NCBI GenBank assembly: GCA_916048055.1
Contig: CAJZHL010000006.1
Location: 372,001 to 436,000, forward strand
Length of the DNA stretch: 64,000 nt
Reading direction: 5' to 3'
DNA from: Pedinophyceae sp. YPF-701
Lineage: Eukaryota; Chlorophyta; Pedinophyceae
Shown here: piece by piece, positions 53,591-64,000 of the stretch
How positions within the stretch are numbered: the stretch's first letter is position 1
How the letters are laid out: every line of letters starts with the position of its first letter
Notes under the pieces: model-generated
Told to the model about the DNA's origin: nothing
The model's database searches: none
What the model saw: only the letters and a program-made list of their open reading frames with translations
Position numbers and translations under genes: made by a program

Positions 53591-55407
53591 GGGTAGTGTC
53601 GGGGGGTCTCCTGCTGCCGCGTCGGTTCCGCCGGCACGGGATGAGGTCCGGTGCGTGTTGGCTGGGCCTTGCAGCGGTGCGCTTCCCGCCCTGCCGATCC
53701 CGCACAAATCGAACCCGCGCGGCGGCCCTCATCGCATGTCATGTGCAGCGCGTGCCGCCCTCCCGCCGCGTGCAGAGCCCCAAGGGGAGCGGTGGCCGCG
53801 ACAGCACCGACGATCACGGGGGAAGAGCAAGCGCAAGCGCCAGGCGGGGCTTGTCTAGCTCCCGCGGGCGCTCTGCACCACTCAGTGTCTCTTCCCTGTA
53901 ACTTGCGCCTGCCTGGTAGCTCGCAGGCTGCAGGGGGCGGCATCGTGCCCACGCTGCACCCGCACTCGTCTCTTCCAGTGAGGTGGTGCGCTCGCGCCTG
54001 TCGACGCAAGTGCCTCGCATCAAGGACGCTGTTGCTCTACGTTCGCTCGATCGGCAGCTCCGGGCCAGAGGCAGCGACGCCAGCGGCCTTCCTGATCGAC
54101 TCGTCGCGCACGACGCACTGCGCGACGTTCAAGGGCGTCACGCGCGTGCAGCGCATCATGCGCACGCTGGCAGCTGCCTGCCGAGACATCCGCAGATGCG
54201 CGAAACGCACGAGCCCCCTGAGTCGTGGCACGAGCTGCGCCGGGCGTGACATCGCGCGCCCCGCGGCCCCGCGTTCCCTCACCCAACACACTGGCCCCCA
54301 CATACTCTCTACACACTCCGCGTCGTTCCCGCGCCTCGCACGCGGTTGCTGCGCAGCCTTGAGCAGGCCGACCCACGACTGTGACGCTGGGGAGGCTGGG
54401 GGTGTGCCATGAGTCACCAGTGGTCGCGCGGCAACCTGTGTCGCGACACGCAAAGGGCCAGGGCGGCACCCCACCCCACGTGACGGAGACGAAGCGATAG
54501 CAGGCCTCGTTCGCCGCAGAAGCCCGCCTGCTTCTCGAGAACAGTTCCAGCCATCTCGATCGGCGCTCCTCGGGAGGCGGGAGCGGCTTCTCTGTGCGTC
54601 GCGACGTTTCCGCCCCCTGAGGGGGCGCAGGGCAGGGAACACCTCCCCCCGGGCCCGTGCGGCGGGACGCACGTCTGTCCGCGCCGGCGTGCGACGACGG
54701 AACACCAGAAGGCGCCGGAACGTGCACGGTCGGAGGGGTTCGTGCACCTATTCTCCCTCCCGCCTATCGATTCTTCTAGGCACCTTCTTCCCCCCGCAGC
54801 GCGCCGTCGGGCCTGCCAGCGCACCCCGAACGCGCTCAACTGCGAGATCCAGGGCATCAGTGCCCGCGGCGTCGACGAAGCGACGATCAGGTGCGCGGCG
54901 ACGTCGAATCTGCGGTCACGAGCCTGCAACCAACGCACGCAGCCTCGGCCGTCGCGCCGGGCTGCACCGGGCCGCTTCCTGTCGGCGCCGGGAGCCCACC
55001 CCCCCTAGACCTTCATCTGACAAGCCCGAAATCGGCAGTTTGAGAAAGATTCGCGTCCTTTTGTGCCAGCGCGGCACTGCGACGATTCCCCTTGCGTAGA
55101 GACACACGCCGTGAGCGGCTGCCGCCACGCCTGCGCCGCGACACTCGCGTTGTGGCAACGGGACCACGTGCGCCTGCCCGCGGCAGCCCCATCCGCCGCG
55201 GGACCGTGTCGCCGCTCGCGGTCGTGCGCCGCGCCACGATAGATTGTATCATGCTGGACGCCTGCGCTGGGCAACAGAACCGACACCCCGCCCTCCGTGC
55301 AACTGCAGCCCCTCGGGAAGGCGTTTCGGGACCGTCACACCCGCCCGCGCGTCCTCCGTCGTCCCCGGCCGGCCGTCCGACCCCGCCCGCTACCTCGTTG
55401 CACCGCA
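53591..55407. other. Intergenic region upstream of the vWA gene
   Basis: About 1.8 kb of GC-rich sequence with no intact gene. It contains a decayed copy of the first vWA exon (54080-54200). The remaining open frames overlap on both strands and show no recognisable features. Confidence 0.45.
54080..54200 (+). pseudogene. Decayed copy of the first exon of the vWA gene
   Basis: The frame AAFLIDSSRTTHCATFKGVT, then RVQRIMRTLAAACRDIRR, aligns along its length with VAFLIDTSYSMHGVIKGMT, then RMQRVMQTVAACHADLHR of the gene 1.35 kb downstream. The metal-site DTSYS has become DSSRT, so its last Ser is lost. The exon border CACAG|GTGCG is now CGCAG|ATGCG, so the splice donor is gone. No matching second exon is apparent after it. 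Confidence 0.8.
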
Positions 55408-56464
55408 ATGGCCAACAAGACCAAGCACTGGCCGCAGGTGGCCTTCCTGATCGACACGTCGTACTCCATGCACGGCGTCATCAAGGGCATGACGCGCATG
55501 CAGCGCGTGATGCAGACCGTCGCGGCCTGCCACGCAGACCTCCACAGGTGCGCCACACACACACAATCACACAGTCCTTGCAAGCGAAGCCAGCCCTCGC
55601 GGCTCCCCGCGTCCTCACGCACGCCGTCCCCCGCTGCACCGCACGAGCAGGTCCGCGCTCTCCATCCACACGTTCAGCAAGGTCTTGAAGGAGGAGCTGC
55701 CGCGCACCAACAAAGCCCAGGTCTCGAATCAGATGCTGCAGCAACTGACGGGGCGCCTGTCGCGCGCCACGGAGACGGGCGAGAGCACCGCCCTGTACGA
55801 CAGCGTCGCCAACCTGATCGGCTACTTGCGCCGCGCGGCGGGCCCGGGCAGCAACGGGCGAAGCAGGGTACTGCTCGCGGTCGTGACCGACGGGACCGAC
55901 AACTGCTCGCGGCTCGGCGAGAAGGACATGCTGCGGGCGCTGAGCGCCCCCGGGATCGATCTGGACGTGCTGTTCGTGAACGTGTTCTGCGAGGCGCTGC
56001 CGGTGGGCCTGCGGGGCGTGCCGGGCCTCATGCTGTCGTCGTCCAGCGACACGCCGGGCTTCCTCATGGCGATGGACGAGATCCGCGACTGCGTGCTGGC
56101 CTGGGTCCGGAACGTCGCGCCCCCGCCGTCGTCGCAGCTGCGCGCACCGCCCCGCAGTGCGCGTACGCGCCCGCGGCGCAGCGCCGCGACGGCCGCGGAG
56201 CCGCGGCAGCAGGCGCAGCAACCGAAGCCGACGACGTGGCGGGCCTTTTACAAGCACCTGCGCGACGCGTCCTGGCAGGAGCGGCCGTGCAAGGACCACC
56301 GCTTGTTCCAGCGCACGCTGCCCGACGGCACGCAGCAGAAGCTGACGGTGGCGGCGACGCCGTCGGACGTCCGGGCGCTCGAGAACACGCTGGCGAACGT
56401 TCGGAAGCTGGACCGGGAAGCCGAGGCCCGCGAGGCCAAGTCCAAGAGCGATGCGACCGGCTGA
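55408..56464 (+). CDS. von Willebrand factor A (vWA/MIDAS) domain protein
   Basis: Model join(55408..55547,55651..56464), 317 aa. It starts MANKTKHWPQVAFLIDTSYSM: a vWA fold beginning almost at the N-terminus, with the DxSxS metal site (DTSYS) and a later MIDAS-type TDGTDN (in VLLAVVTDGTDNCSR). The intron (55548-55650, GT-AG) rejoins HR-SALSIHTFSKVLKEEL in frame. The domain is followed by an Arg/Ala/Gln-rich linker and a C-terminal part (WRAFYKHLRDASWQERP and on, ending in a charged helix) that I do not recognise. No signal peptide is seen, so it is probably intracellular. vWA domains bind protein partners through Mg2+; the partner is unknown. A decayed copy of exon 1 lies upstream. Confidence 0.82.
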
Positions 56465-56738
56465 CTCCAACATGGCACGGCCGGGGGTTGGGGGTGTTGG
56501 ACGACGCCCTTGCAGCGCACCAAGGCCGCCACCGCCCGACAGCGCAGTCCCACATGCACGCACTTCGCGCCGCATTGTTTCGTACGCTCGCGCGCCCGCG
56601 TTCCGCACCATTGCGAGGAAGTTCGATTGTTGATCGCAAACAACATATACATACATACATATGTTTCAGTGACGACAATGCAATGCCACGGCGTTGCGAC
56701 CTGTGAGGCCGCCGCACAGCGCCGCCGCGCGAGCTGCG
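56465..56738. other. Intergenic region with a short CATA microsatellite
   Basis: About 270 nt between convergent genes. It holds an AT-rich patch with CATA repeats near 56643-56662 that stands out in this GC-rich DNA and may serve 3'-end formation of either gene. Confidence 0.5.
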
Positions 56739-57619
56739 TCACACCTGCTTGGCCATCTGCGCCACCGCTGCGAGGAACATAGTCATAAGCGTGACGATGA
56801 CGGTCGCGCCAAACACCCCCGGCCCCCTGTAGTCCGCGAACAGCTTCTCCGACCGCACGTTGCGCGCCATGGCCTGGTCGCGCAGGAAGAACATGCGCGC
56901 GGCGTACATGATGATGACGATCGACACCCCCAGCGTCGCCAGCGACACCCCCCGCGCCCACACGTTCTTGCGGGTGATGTCCGACGCCTTGTGGTGGCTG
57001 TACGCCGCGTACCCGACGAGCCCCGCGGATATCGAGCCGAGGTAGACGGCCTGCGGCGCGGGGGCGCGGCGTTCGCGGTGAGCACCGGCGCGGTACGTGC
57101 GCAGATCCGGGCACGCCGGGGCGTTGCGCGGCGGGGGCGCGGCGTCACCTGCGCTATCCATCGCAGGAAGGTCCGCTCGTTCGCGAAGTACTGCTTCGGC
57201 GCGCCCTTGCTGAACGCCGGCTCCCGGTCCGCGTCGAACTCGCCGGCGGGGGGGCGCATCAGTTGCACGCTCTGGCGCGGCTCCACCGCCTGGTTCTCCG
57301 GCGGCAGGAGCGGCTCCCTGAGGTCCGAAGGACCCGCTGCACGAGGACGGAGCGGCGGCGGGGCGTCGTGGGGCGTGTGAGGCGTGCGGGGCGGGCAATC
57401 TGCCCCAACTGTAATGCTCGCGTTCGTGCGGCGCGCGATCCGCGCAGCGCAGGGCGTTCCTGACCGCCTTCGTGGGACTGGGAGCATCTGGGGCGCAGGG
57501 TCGAGGGACCCATGTGATGCTGGTGCGCCGCGAACGTCCGCGCGAGGGCGGAAACACGCACGCACGGAGGGGCAGCCGGCGGCGGCGGAGCGCTCACCTG
57601 CGGTGACTTCGCTGGCCAT
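56739..57619 (-). CDS. VTC1/DUF202-like small membrane protein
   Basis: Model complement(join(56739..57050,57149..57336,57598..57619)), 173 aa; the first coding exon is only 22 nt (MASEVTA plus one base). The central sequence PKQYFANERTFLRW is the signature preceding the membrane domain of VTC1 and the VTC4 C-terminus. Three hydrophobic helices follow: AVYLGSISAGLVGYAAY, GVSLATLGVSIVIIMYAA and GVFGATVIVTLMTMFLAAVA. The yeast VTC complex makes polyphosphate at the vacuole and moves it inside; in algae it feeds acidocalcisomes. Without an SPX or catalytic tunnel domain this would be the accessory subunit. All junctions are GT-AG and in frame. It is convergent with the vWA gene and divergent from the beta-helix gene. 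Confidence 0.85.
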
Positions 57620-58639
57620 CTTCCTATGCGTCTGACTGAGTGGCCCTGCTCGGACGGTGCCCCCGCGGCCTGGCCTGCCCAGGAACGCCCGGGCCACCCA
57701 ACCTGATGCTCCTCCTTGGTTGCGCTACCTGGCCTTCTGACGCAGTACACACGGGATCTCGCTGCTCGCACGGATCAGGTTTGTCGCGAGGAGGCAGGTC
57801 CGGGCCCTCATGGCTCCCGTCCGACCTCTGCAGGCCCTGACGCGGCACTTGGGGGTCTCTTGTGGCACCCCACCGGCGGTGGACGACGTGGGGTCCCCGC
57901 CCCGACCGCGCCGACAGTTGCCCTGAGAACGGCGAGCTCGCCCGGGCCGTTGGTACATGCGAGCAGGTGCCACGACAGAGCAGGTAGCGGCAACACCACG
58001 CACGTAGGGAACCGCGCCGACTGAGCGGCGTGCCGGCGCCGTGGAGCCGAGATCTGCTGTCAGGGCGTCGATAGAGCGATGGGGGAGAGCCTCGCCGGCG
58101 CTGTCGCGTCGATGCGCCTCGGAAGCTCCGGTGCGGTGCTCTGCCCCCTTGCAGCTACACGCCGCTGTGCGCTCGCGTTCCGGCCATGGACCGCGGAAAG
58201 GCTTAGCGGGTGTTCGGTCCGAATAGCGTTCGTGGCTGCTGTATGCGCCGTGCGCGGAGATTCCGCTTCAGGAGCGAGGCCACGAGCGCTGGGCGAGCAC
58301 GCCCTCCACCACCAGCCCACCTGCTGCTCGCCGTGCCTCGCCGTCGCCGGTCGAGCGGCGCGGTCGGCGCAGACGGTTGCGTGCTTCTCATCTGCGCGAC
58401 GAGGATCACCCCGAAAGGTCACGCCAACACACAGACGCCACCCTTGCACCCTGTGCGCAGGCCACGGCCCCGCCAGCCCGCAGGCGCATCCCATCTCGAG
58501 CCCGAGCAGCCTGGGCACCGCCTCGCCCTCGCACAGCCTCCACAGCCCCAGCCGCGGCGCCTCGCGCCACCGCCTGCTCGGCGCGAGCATCTCCATCCCG
58601 CGCCCCAACCTCCGCCGCACGACGTCCTCCCGCAAGGAC
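57620..58639. promoter_or_regulatory. Divergent region between the VTC1-like and beta-helix genes
   Basis: About 1 kb between two outward-facing starts. A frame in phase with the next gene is open from 58079, but its translation (Ser/Arg/Pro-rich) shows no domain and starts well upstream of the first likely ATG. It could be untranslated leader or an N-terminal targeting extension. Confidence 0.35.
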
Positions 58640-59861
58640 ATGGTCGTCCGCATCACCCCGCCGCTCCTCCTACAAGCCGCAATGGCCACCATCGCCTCGG
58701 AAGAGTTCCACGACCGCGCCACGGGCGACGACGGCCGCGACCACCACTCCTCAGAGGGCGCAACGGTCCTAGCGCTGCTGCGCCGGGCCCCCGTCGACCT
58801 CCTCGAAGTCATGGTCCGCGAGGCCGTGCGCGTCGCGGAGCTCCCGGACGGCGGCACGCTCGCGGAGCTGCAGGACCTGTTGGACTGTCCCGGCGTCGAG
58901 GTGGTGGACCTGTGCGGGCAGGAGGTGGCGGGGCCGCAGGGCAAGTCGCTGCGGATGTCGCGACCGGGGCAGCGGCTGCGGAACGGGCGGCTCACGCTGC
59001 GCGGCGGGCACCAGCGGGTGTGGTTCAGCAACGGGGGGAGTGAGGACCAGTGGGTCGGACTGCTGGTGACGGTGCGCTCCCTGCTGCGTGGGGGCCTTGC
59101 TGCGCGTCGCAGGCGTGCAGCCGCGGGGCTCCTGTGCGACGGGGCGCGCCCCCTGACACGTCGATCTCGTTTCATCGACCTAGGACCGCTAGCGCGCACG
59201 CACGCACGCAATCGTCCGCCACCGTCGCGAACGGGCCCGGCTTGGTTTTGTGTGGTGCGTGCAGGGCAAGAACTGCGCGCTCGAGGACCTGGAGGTGACG
59301 GGGATGAACGAGCCGGGCAACTGCGTGTTTGCGCACGGTGCGCAGGGGCTGGTGATAGAGCGCGTGCACCTGGGGGGCTGCCGGGCGGACCACGCGGTGT
59401 GGGTGACGGGCGCGAAGTGCGTGATGCGCGACTGCAGCGTGATCGCGCTGGAGGGCAAGGGGTGCTACTGCAGCGACGGCGGCACGCTGCGGATGGAGGG
59501 GTGCCGGATCGAGGACAACCGGTCCATGGGCGTGATGGTGAGCGGCGCGCACTCGGTGGTGGAGCTGGTCGGCGGGCGGGTGTGCGGGAACGGGAAGCAC
59601 GGGGTGTACGTGCACGCGGGGGGGACTGCCAGCCTGTCGGGCGGGGTCGAGGTGCGGGACAACGACGGGAACGGGGTGCTGGCGTGCTTCGAGTGGTCCC
59701 TCGCGGACCTCTGCGACGCGAGCGTCGTGAACAACGGCGAGTACGGCGCCGTCGCGGAGGGCCTCGCCGCGGTGCGCCTCGAGGGGGAGCGCGTCGACCT
59801 CAGCGGGAACAAACTGGGCACGCACCTCGCTGTCGAAGACGGCGAGGTCGACGTGCTGTAG
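58640..59861 (+). CDS. Right-handed parallel beta-helix repeat protein
   Basis: Model join(58640..59065,59265..59861), 340 aa. The N-terminal part (LLRRAPVDLLEVMVREAVR...) is helical. The rest has turns of about 22-24 residues typical of parallel beta-helices (for example DLEVTGMNEPGNCVFA; CSVIALEGKGCYCSDGGTLR; CRIEDNRSMGVMVSG; VCGNGKHGVYVHAGG; ASVVNNGEYGAVAEGL). This fold serves carbohydrate-active enzymes, but also many non-enzymatic proteins such as FBXO11-type F-box proteins. No catalytic residue set or signal peptide is evident, so the function is not assigned. The acceptor at 59264 is firm. The donor is uncertain: GTGACG at 59066 and GTGCGC at 59072 are both in phase. An ATG at 58682 is an alternative start. 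Convergent with DBP10, 75 nt apart. Confidence 0.75.
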
Positions 59862-59936
59862 CGCCAACAGCGCACAGCGCAGCGCGATGTTATATATATC
59901 GAGGCTCGAAGGCTGGCGTCACAACCACTGCGTGCT

Positions 59937-62900
59937 CTACCGGCGGCCCTTCTTCCCGCCGCCCCCGCCTCCCCGCCCGCCCTTCCCTCCCTTCTTCACG
60001 CCGCCCGACCGCACCGGCACCTTGCCCTGCGCCTTGCCCTTCCCGCGCATGCCCTTCTTCGCCGCCTTGGACCGCACCTTGCCCTTCGCCGTCCTCTTCT
60101 TCGCCACGTGCTCCTCCATGCGCTTCTTCGCGGCCTTCTCCTTCCGGATCACCGCCGCGCTCTTCACCCCCCCGCGCTCCCGGTTCCTCCCGTACTGCCC
60201 CTTGTCCTCGTCCAGGTCCGGCCGTGGCGGCGCATACCGCGCACGCTCGCGCCCGAACCGCTGCCGCGCGCCCGCGGCCGTCCCCACCTCCTCGGCCCGC
60301 TGCTGCGCCGTCTCCGTCTCGATCTCGCCCGTCGCCATCACGCGGCGGTGCGTCTTCTTCGCCCACAGCTTGTACATGGAGCCCGCGTCGCCGTCCTTCA
60401 CGCGGACCTTCGCGCCGGCCTCGTTCTTGATCACGCGCTTCCCGGACGCCGTGACCTTCTCGTTGTACTGCAGCCGGACGTACTTTCGCTTCTTCTTGTC
60501 CCACGTGTAGCCGCCCTTGCCCTTTGGGCCAACGCGCTGCGGGGCGCCGTCCGCGCCCGAGGCGTCGCGGTCGCCGTAGGCCACGCTGAGGACCGCGTCG
60601 TTCAGCGCGTCCGCGCGCGCGTCGCGCAGGCTGTAGCCCTCCTCGACCGCGCGGTCCGTGCGCTGCAACGCGCACACAGTATGTCTGCGTTTGTGAGAGC
60701 AGATGCGGCGAGACATGCGGCGTCGCAGCAGGTCGCGAGTGTGAAAGGTGTCTGCTACGCGCCCGGTCCTCTGTGTTGCTGCTTCCGAGTACCAAAAGGA
60801 TAGCGTTGGGCCCAAGGCCCTGGTGTAGACAGTCTGAGCTTCCAAGCGAAAGGAACCTCCTCCTGCGCCACGCAAACGCACAGCGCAGCACGCCGCACCC
60901 CTCCGCACCTGGTTCGGAATGAAGAACTCCTCGTCGCGGTACCTCGACGTCGCCAGCTCCTCGCCCACCGTCAACGCCAGCTCCGCCTGCCGCTTCGCCT
61001 GCTCCTTCCGGCCCCCCTTCCCGCCCTCCTCCACCTCCCCGCCCTCCGCAGCCCCCGCCCCGAGCTTCTCCACCGCGCCCCGGTTCTCCCGCCGCCGCCG
61101 CGCGTCCTCAATCACCGGCGCGTGCTGCGCCCGCTTGCGGCGCAGCATCTCCAGGGCCGCCTTGTCGCCCCGCACGCCCTTCACCGCCGCAAACTGCTGC
61201 CCCGCGCCCGCGTGCCCCGCGCCCTGCCGCGCCGGCGCCACCTCCGCCTCCAGCACCGTCGCCGCCGGCCGGAACGCCTTCAGCTTCTCCGCGTACGTTT
61301 GGAGCTCTATCTCCGCCGCGAGGTTGACCGTGCCGGAGCCCGGGATGTCCCGCGCGAGCAGCGGGTGCGGGCCCTCGCGGTCGAGCTCCTTGCACCGCGC
61401 CGCGCTCTCCGCGGACGCCACGGGGCGTGTTTTCTTGTACAGCTTGAACGCGTTGCCGAGCGTGCGCTGCATGCCCTCGAGGAGCCCGGCCTCCTGCGAC
61501 ACCTCCATCAGCGAGCGCACGCGCTCCGTGACGGCGTCGAGGACGACCTGCGGGAAGCACCCCACCAGGGAGGGGGTGTCGTCCTGCACCGACACCAGCC
61601 CCGCGCCGGAGTCGATCATGGCGCGGTCCGGGACGACCGGCGCGGGCTGCATGCGGATGCCGAGGAAGAGGTGCAGGTCCATCACGTACGGCAGCTCGTC
61701 GCGCGTCGCGAGCGAGTAGGCCACGCCCGAGCGCCCTGCGCGCGCGGCGCGCCCCACACGGTGCACGAAGAGCTTCGGTTTCGGCGGGAAGTCGAAGTTC
61801 ACGACGTTGTCGAGCAGCGGGATGTCGATCCCGCGCGCCGCGACGTCCGTCACGAGCATCACGGGCACTTTCCGCGCGCGGAACTTTGCCACGTGGATCA
61901 TCCGCGCGGCCTGGTCCATCGCGCCGTACACGCACGCGGTCTCCATGCCGTCCGCCTTGAGCAGCGTGTGCAGGAACTCGACGTGGTGCCGCGTCGCGAC
62001 GAACACCACCGTCTGCTGGTCGGGCGGGACCACCTCGCGCAGGAGGTGCAACAGCGCGGCGACCTTCTCCTCCGCGCGCACCGTGAAGAACGCGAGGCGG
62101 AGGTCCGGCGACACCTTGGTCTCCGCGTCGAGCCGCACGAGCTCGGGCGCCTTCAGCCCCGCGCGCGCGAACTCCGCGAGCTGTTTCGGCAGCGTGGCGG
62201 AGAACAGCAGGGTCTGACGCGTGGGGGGGAGTTTCGACATGATCTCGCGGAGCTGCTCCGCGAAGCCCATTTCGAACAGCCGGTCCGCCTCGTCGAACAC
62301 GACGTAGCTCGTCGTCACCAGCGTGAACCCCGCGACCTCCGCGAGGAGGTGCATCAGGCGGCCTGGCGTGGCGACGAGGACGTCGGGGTTGGTCGCGAGC
62401 TGCTCGAACTGCGCCTCGAGGGAGTCGCCGCCGACGAGGCACGCGGCGCGCAGATCCGTCGCCCTGCACAGCACAGCGCAAGCACGTCAGCAGCTCCCGC
62501 GCGGCCGACGGCGTGTTGCAGGCGGGTGCGTGCGTGTGCGAAGGGGATGCGGGGGGCGGGAACTCACTTGCCGAGCTCCTTCACCACCTTGTACGTCTGC
62601 AGGACCAGCTCGCGTGTTGGTGCGAGCAGGAGAGCACGGGCGCCCGCGCGCGGGGAGTGCGCGCGCAGCCTGTCGAGCATCGGAATGACGAAGGCCGCCG
62701 TCTTGCCGGAACCGGTGCCTGCGAGCGGGCGCGCGGTGGACGCCGGAAGGGGTTGAGAGGAAGCTGGTGGTTGGAGTTGGGCGGTGTTCATATTGTGGGC
62801 GTGGAGGGTATGGGCGACTCACGTGCCATGCCGACGACGTCGATGCCGAGCCTGATCAAGGGGATCGTGCGGCGCTGGATGGGAGTCGGGAGGCGGTATC

Positions 62901-63256
62901 CTTTCCGCTTGATTCCCTGTGGAGAGAAAACAAGGCCCGCCGCGGCGTGAGGAAGCGCTCCGGAGGCAGCGGGCGCGTCGCACGCGGTGCCTGTCATCAA
63001 GAATCACCTGCATGACCTCCTCGCACAGCCCCATGCTCTCGAACGTGCCCCCCCCGGCCTTCTTGCTTCTCTTGGACTTGCGTTTCGCCCCGGGGCGGAA
63101 GGCCTCGGCCATTCCGCCGTCGGACTCGTATCCCTCATGCTCGCTCTCCGCGACCTTGAACCCCTCGAAGTACTCCTGCAGCCGGGACAGCGGACACGCC
63201 GCACGACGGTTCACCAGGGTGCAGTTGCGCCTCCGCAGCGCGCCCCCGTCCGCCAT
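59937..63256 (-). CDS. DDX54: DEAD-box RNA helicase DBP10/DDX54 (60S ribosome biogenesis)
   Basis: Model complement(join(59937..60662,60909..62463,62568..62718,62823..62916,63008..63256)), about 924 aa; four GT-AG introns all in frame. The helicase motifs read in order: GTFESMGL (Q-motif side), RLPTPIQ, ARTGSGKT (I, rebuilt by splicing), APTREL (Ia), TPGRL (Ib), DEAD (II, in [10 protein letters not shown]), SAT (III), VVFVATR (IV), [12 protein letters not shown] (V) and [11 protein letters not shown] (VI). The C-terminal region has [20 protein letters not shown], the DBP10CT signature, and a very basic Lys/Arg/Gly tail. DBP10 acts in the nucleolus on pre-60S rRNA. The start at 63256 ([11 protein letters not shown]) is the least certain part: an AG near 63177 could instead join an unseen upstream exon to [15 protein letters not shown]. 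Confidence 0.92.
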
Positions 63257-63818
63257 CTGGTCGCCCAGACCAGACGCCTGGACGGCACGAGCGGCTCTCT
63301 TTCAAGTCACGCATCCCAAACATCCCATCTCACCGGCTTGTCCTCCTCCACGGCCGCTCTGCTGCGCTTGGCAGCAGCCGGCATCGCGCCCCGCCTCGGC
63401 CCGGGGGCCACGACTCCCAAAACGCACGCGCAACCTCGCCGCTACGTCTGGCTGATCGGCCCGGACAGCAGCAGGCTGCTGACGCAGTCCGCGTCCCCCC
63501 CGCGAGCCCACAGACCTCAGCACGCTCCGTCGCCGCTTGCCGCTCTGTGTGCGCGGGACGCAACCGGCAGCTGGTCTCCCTCGCACAACTGGCCCAGCGT
63601 GTACCTCGCGCGGCGCCCCCCGGAGCGTATCAGCGCCCGGGGCTGCGTCGCGGGGCGGAGTCAGGCCGACCCCCTCCGCGCTTGCGGCGGGCACGTCGCC
63701 ACGCCCCGTCCGGCGCGAACCCATGCGCCCGCGCTGCTCGCCCGCCTGCGCATACGCGAGGATGTTCAGGGCCGCGGCGGAGACCGTGAAACGACGGAAG
63801 CTTTCTCCCCACCGCACG
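63257..63818. promoter_or_regulatory. Region upstream of DBP10
   Basis: About 560 nt of GC-rich sequence between the DBP10 start and a possible plus-strand start at 63819. Probably a shared promoter. No gene or element recognised. Confidence 0.35.
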
Positions 63819-63862
63819 ATGTCTAGTTACGCGCAAGTGCAGGCCGCCGCCGGGGTGTTCAA
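63819..63862 (+). CDS. Possible first coding exon of a gene running off the window
   Basis: An ATG begins a short frame (MSSYAQVQAAAGVF plus two bases) that meets a good donor, AA|GTGAGC. Its length (44 nt) and position facing away from DBP10 fit the short first exons seen elsewhere in the window. The protein cannot be identified from so little. Confidence 0.3.
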
Positions 63863-64000
63863 GTGAGCGCCGCCCGCCCCGAAGTGCATGCACCGCGACC
63901 ATGCCGCTGCGCAGAGCCGGCGCCGCCCGCCGGGGACGGATCCCGGAGGCGCGAGGCGGCGGGCAGCGCGCGTGGCGCCGTCCCGGGGCCCTCCAGCGGG

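Noticed and set aside
58079-60430. A single 783-codon plus-strand frame spanning the beta-helix gene and into DBP10
   Set aside because: After 59065 the translation loses all beta-helix features, which resume in another frame after the AG at 59264; its end lies in the antisense of DBP10.

Overview
This is a GC-rich stretch of nuclear DNA from a eukaryote. Most conserved genes are split by short introns (about 76-350 nt) with GT-AG, and twice GC-AG, borders that restore the reading frame exactly. Two genes near the left end look plastid-targeted: a carotenoid isomerase-like oxidoreductase, and an aldo/keto reductase closest to the chloroplast At1g06690 type. A photosynthetic protist, perhaps a green alga, is therefore the best guess; the species cannot be named from sequence alone. 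No prokaryotic operons, rRNA, CRISPR or convincing tRNA genes were seen.

Layout. Left block (0.5-29.4 kb), ordinary housekeeping: carotenoid isomerase-like (+), aldo/keto reductase (+), RIO1 kinase (-), UDP-N-acetylhexosamine pyrophosphorylase with an unusual N-terminal membrane-anchor exon (-), and the giant AAA ATPase midasin (+, about 18 kb). Middle block (29.5-50 kb), accessory: a three-gene cassette present twice in the same order and orientation. Each copy follows a copy of the midasin 3' end. It holds an unrecognised Cys-containing multi-exon gene (-, here X), an alpha-helical tandem-repeat gene (+, here ARM) and an unrecognised 299-residue gene (-, here Y). Copy A is X1/ARM1/Y1; copy B is X2/ARM2/Y2, preceded by a broken midasin 3' fragment. 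Next (50-55 kb): a pair of direct repeats flanking a Myb/SANT-like Q-rich gene, and a decayed copy of a von Willebrand A exon. Right block (55.4-64 kb): vWA protein (+), VTC1/DUF202-like membrane protein (-), right-handed beta-helix protein (+), DEAD-box helicase DBP10/DDX54 (-) and possibly the first exon of another gene.

RIO1 (40S maturation), midasin (60S remodelling) and DBP10 (60S assembly) are all ribosome-biogenesis factors, but they lie in separate transcription units among unrelated genes. The strongest candidate for something undescribed is the duplicated X-ARM-Y cassette. Its interior genes are highly diverged, its flanks are nearly identical, and one ARM copy carries an actively rearranging array of near-identical 141-nt units, including frame breaks, an internal 1-kb duplication and a 78-nt micro-inversion. 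This looks like a fast-evolving recognition-type locus or haplotype block; function is unknown.
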